Shown: positions 63,455 to 64,000 of the stretch, in pieces | Numbering within the stretch: the stretch's first letter is position 1 | Layout: each line of letters starts with the position of its first letter | DNA from: Dyella sp. SG609 | Lineage (GTDB): Bacteria; Pseudomonadota; Gammaproteobacteria; Xanthomonadales; Rhodanobacteraceae | Direction: 5' to 3' | NCBI RefSeq assembly: GCF_012275375.1 | Contig: NZ_JAAZQJ010000001.1 | Location: 124,001-188,000 of the forward strand | Length of the DNA stretch: 64,000 nt | The notes under the pieces: generated by a model | What the model was told of the DNA's origin: nothing | What the model saw: only the letters and a program-made list of their open reading frames with translations | The model's database searches: none | Program-made: the position numbers and the translations under genes

Positions 63455-64000
63455 TCCGGTGGCCGGTGCAGCGCAACTCCGGCGGCTACCAGCGCCACGC
63501 CCTGGATCTCGACCGGTGTCGGCATCTGGCGCAGCACCAGCACGCCGATGATCACCGCGGTCGCCGGCAGCAGCGCCACGAACAAGGCGTAGGTTGCGCG
63601 CGGCAGGCGTGCCATCGCGAGCTGGTCGAACACGTAGGGGATGACGGAAGAGCTCAGCCCCACGGCCAGGCCCGCACCGAGCGCCAGCGGATCCAGCAGC
63701 GCGGGCGCGGCGTCGCGGAAACCGAGCGGAGAGATCGCCACGCCGGCGACGATCATCGCGGCGCCCAGACGGTCGATCGGGCTGGTGTCCGGATCGGCGC
63801 GAGACACGGCATGCGCCAGCACGATGTACGCGGTGAACAGCGCGGCATTGGCGAAGGCCCAGAAGAACGCTTCCGGCGCGCCGCCGAAACGCACCTGGGT
63901 CAGCAGCGACACGCCTGCCGCGGTAAGGCCGAGCGCGACGATATTGCGGCGGGAATGCACGCCGGCCAGCGCCAGCGCCACCGGCCCGATGAATTCGATG
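63451..64000 (-). CDS. EamA/DMT-family transporter (5'-truncated by the window edge)
   Basis: The visible 180 or so C-terminal residues contain six spans: FIGPVALALAG, NIVALGLTAAGVSLL, FANAALFTAYIVLAHA, MIVAGVAISPLG, LALGAGLAVGLSSSVIPYVFDQLA and LPATAVIIGVLVLRQMP. This is the second half of a RhtA-type drug/metabolite transporter; the start and first five spans are beyond base 64000. It overlaps the aldo/keto reductase start, so they are likely co-expressed. Substrate (possibly an amino acid or threonine/homoserine-type exporter) is not known. Confidence 0.85.
   Translation of the reverse strand, partial: IEFIGPVALALAGVHSRRNIVALGLTAAGVSLLTQVRFGGAPEAFFWAFANAALFTAYIVLAHAVSRADPDTSPIDRLGAAMIVAGVAISPLGFRDAAPALLDPLALGAGLAVGLSSSVIPYVFDQLAMARLPRATYALFVALLPATAVIIGVLVLRQMPTPVEIQGVALVAAGVALHRPPE

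Overview
The window is G+C-rich DNA from a gammaproteobacterium of the order Xanthomonadales, most likely the Rhodanobacteraceae (Dyella, Luteibacter, Frateuria or Rhodanobacter). This is inferred from strong GC bias at third codon positions, a TonB receptor of the xanthomonad type, bipartite REP-like palindromes between genes, a fused isobutyryl-CoA mutase, an aryl-polyene/xanthomonadin-type gene pair, and an effector with the C-terminal domain typical of xanthomonad type IV secretion effectors. No rRNA, tRNA, CRISPR array, integrase or transposase was seen, so this looks like chromosome with a few accessory spots.

Layout. 1-9 kb: 3' part of an S8 autotransporter protease, isovaleryl-CoA dehydrogenase, a small unknown gene, an aldo/keto reductase, a FabG-type reductase with a COG4648 membrane protein, and a YccS-like membrane protein. 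9-14 kb: leucine dehydrogenase and a TonB-dependent receptor. 14.5-27.4 kb: a ten-gene minus-strand operon for trans-4-hydroxy-L-proline use (epimerase, three-subunit D-hydroxyproline dehydrogenase, deaminase, 2-oxoglutarate-semialdehyde dehydrogenase). It is joined to an M24 prolidase-like peptidase, a DUF885 protein, an amino-acid permease and a Tat-exported glycosidase-like protein. A PAS-AraC regulator diverges from it. Many genes in the operon overlap as ATGA. The set suggests scavenging of hydroxyproline-containing peptides or glycoproteins.

28-40 kb: two WXXGXW-repeat envelope proteins, an M48 lipoprotein protease, a TetR regulator with an alpha/beta hydrolase, a hairpin repeat array lying on stop codons, a LytS/LytTR two-component pair, a TonB-C-like secreted protein, YceI, a MocR regulator divergent from an outer-membrane protein, and a PepSY membrane protein. 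40-50 kb: the fused isobutyryl-CoA mutase IcmF, an MHS-family transporter, an SDR protein divergent from an XRE regulator, and a SpoIIE/RsbW-type phosphatase-kinase followed by a STAS partner.

50-64 kb: a TetR gene whose start codon lies inside its own palindrome, overlapping an Lnt-like gene; an NTF2-like secreted protein; a second LytS/LytTR pair; an ExbD-like single-pass protein; a serine beta-lactamase-like hydrolase; a membrane protein; a class V aminotransferase-like protein; a type IV secretion effector with its probable immunity protein; an aldo/keto reductase; and a partial EamA transporter. The effector-immunity pair and the hydroxyproline operon are the most interesting units. Functions come from motif recognition by eye and were not checked by database search.
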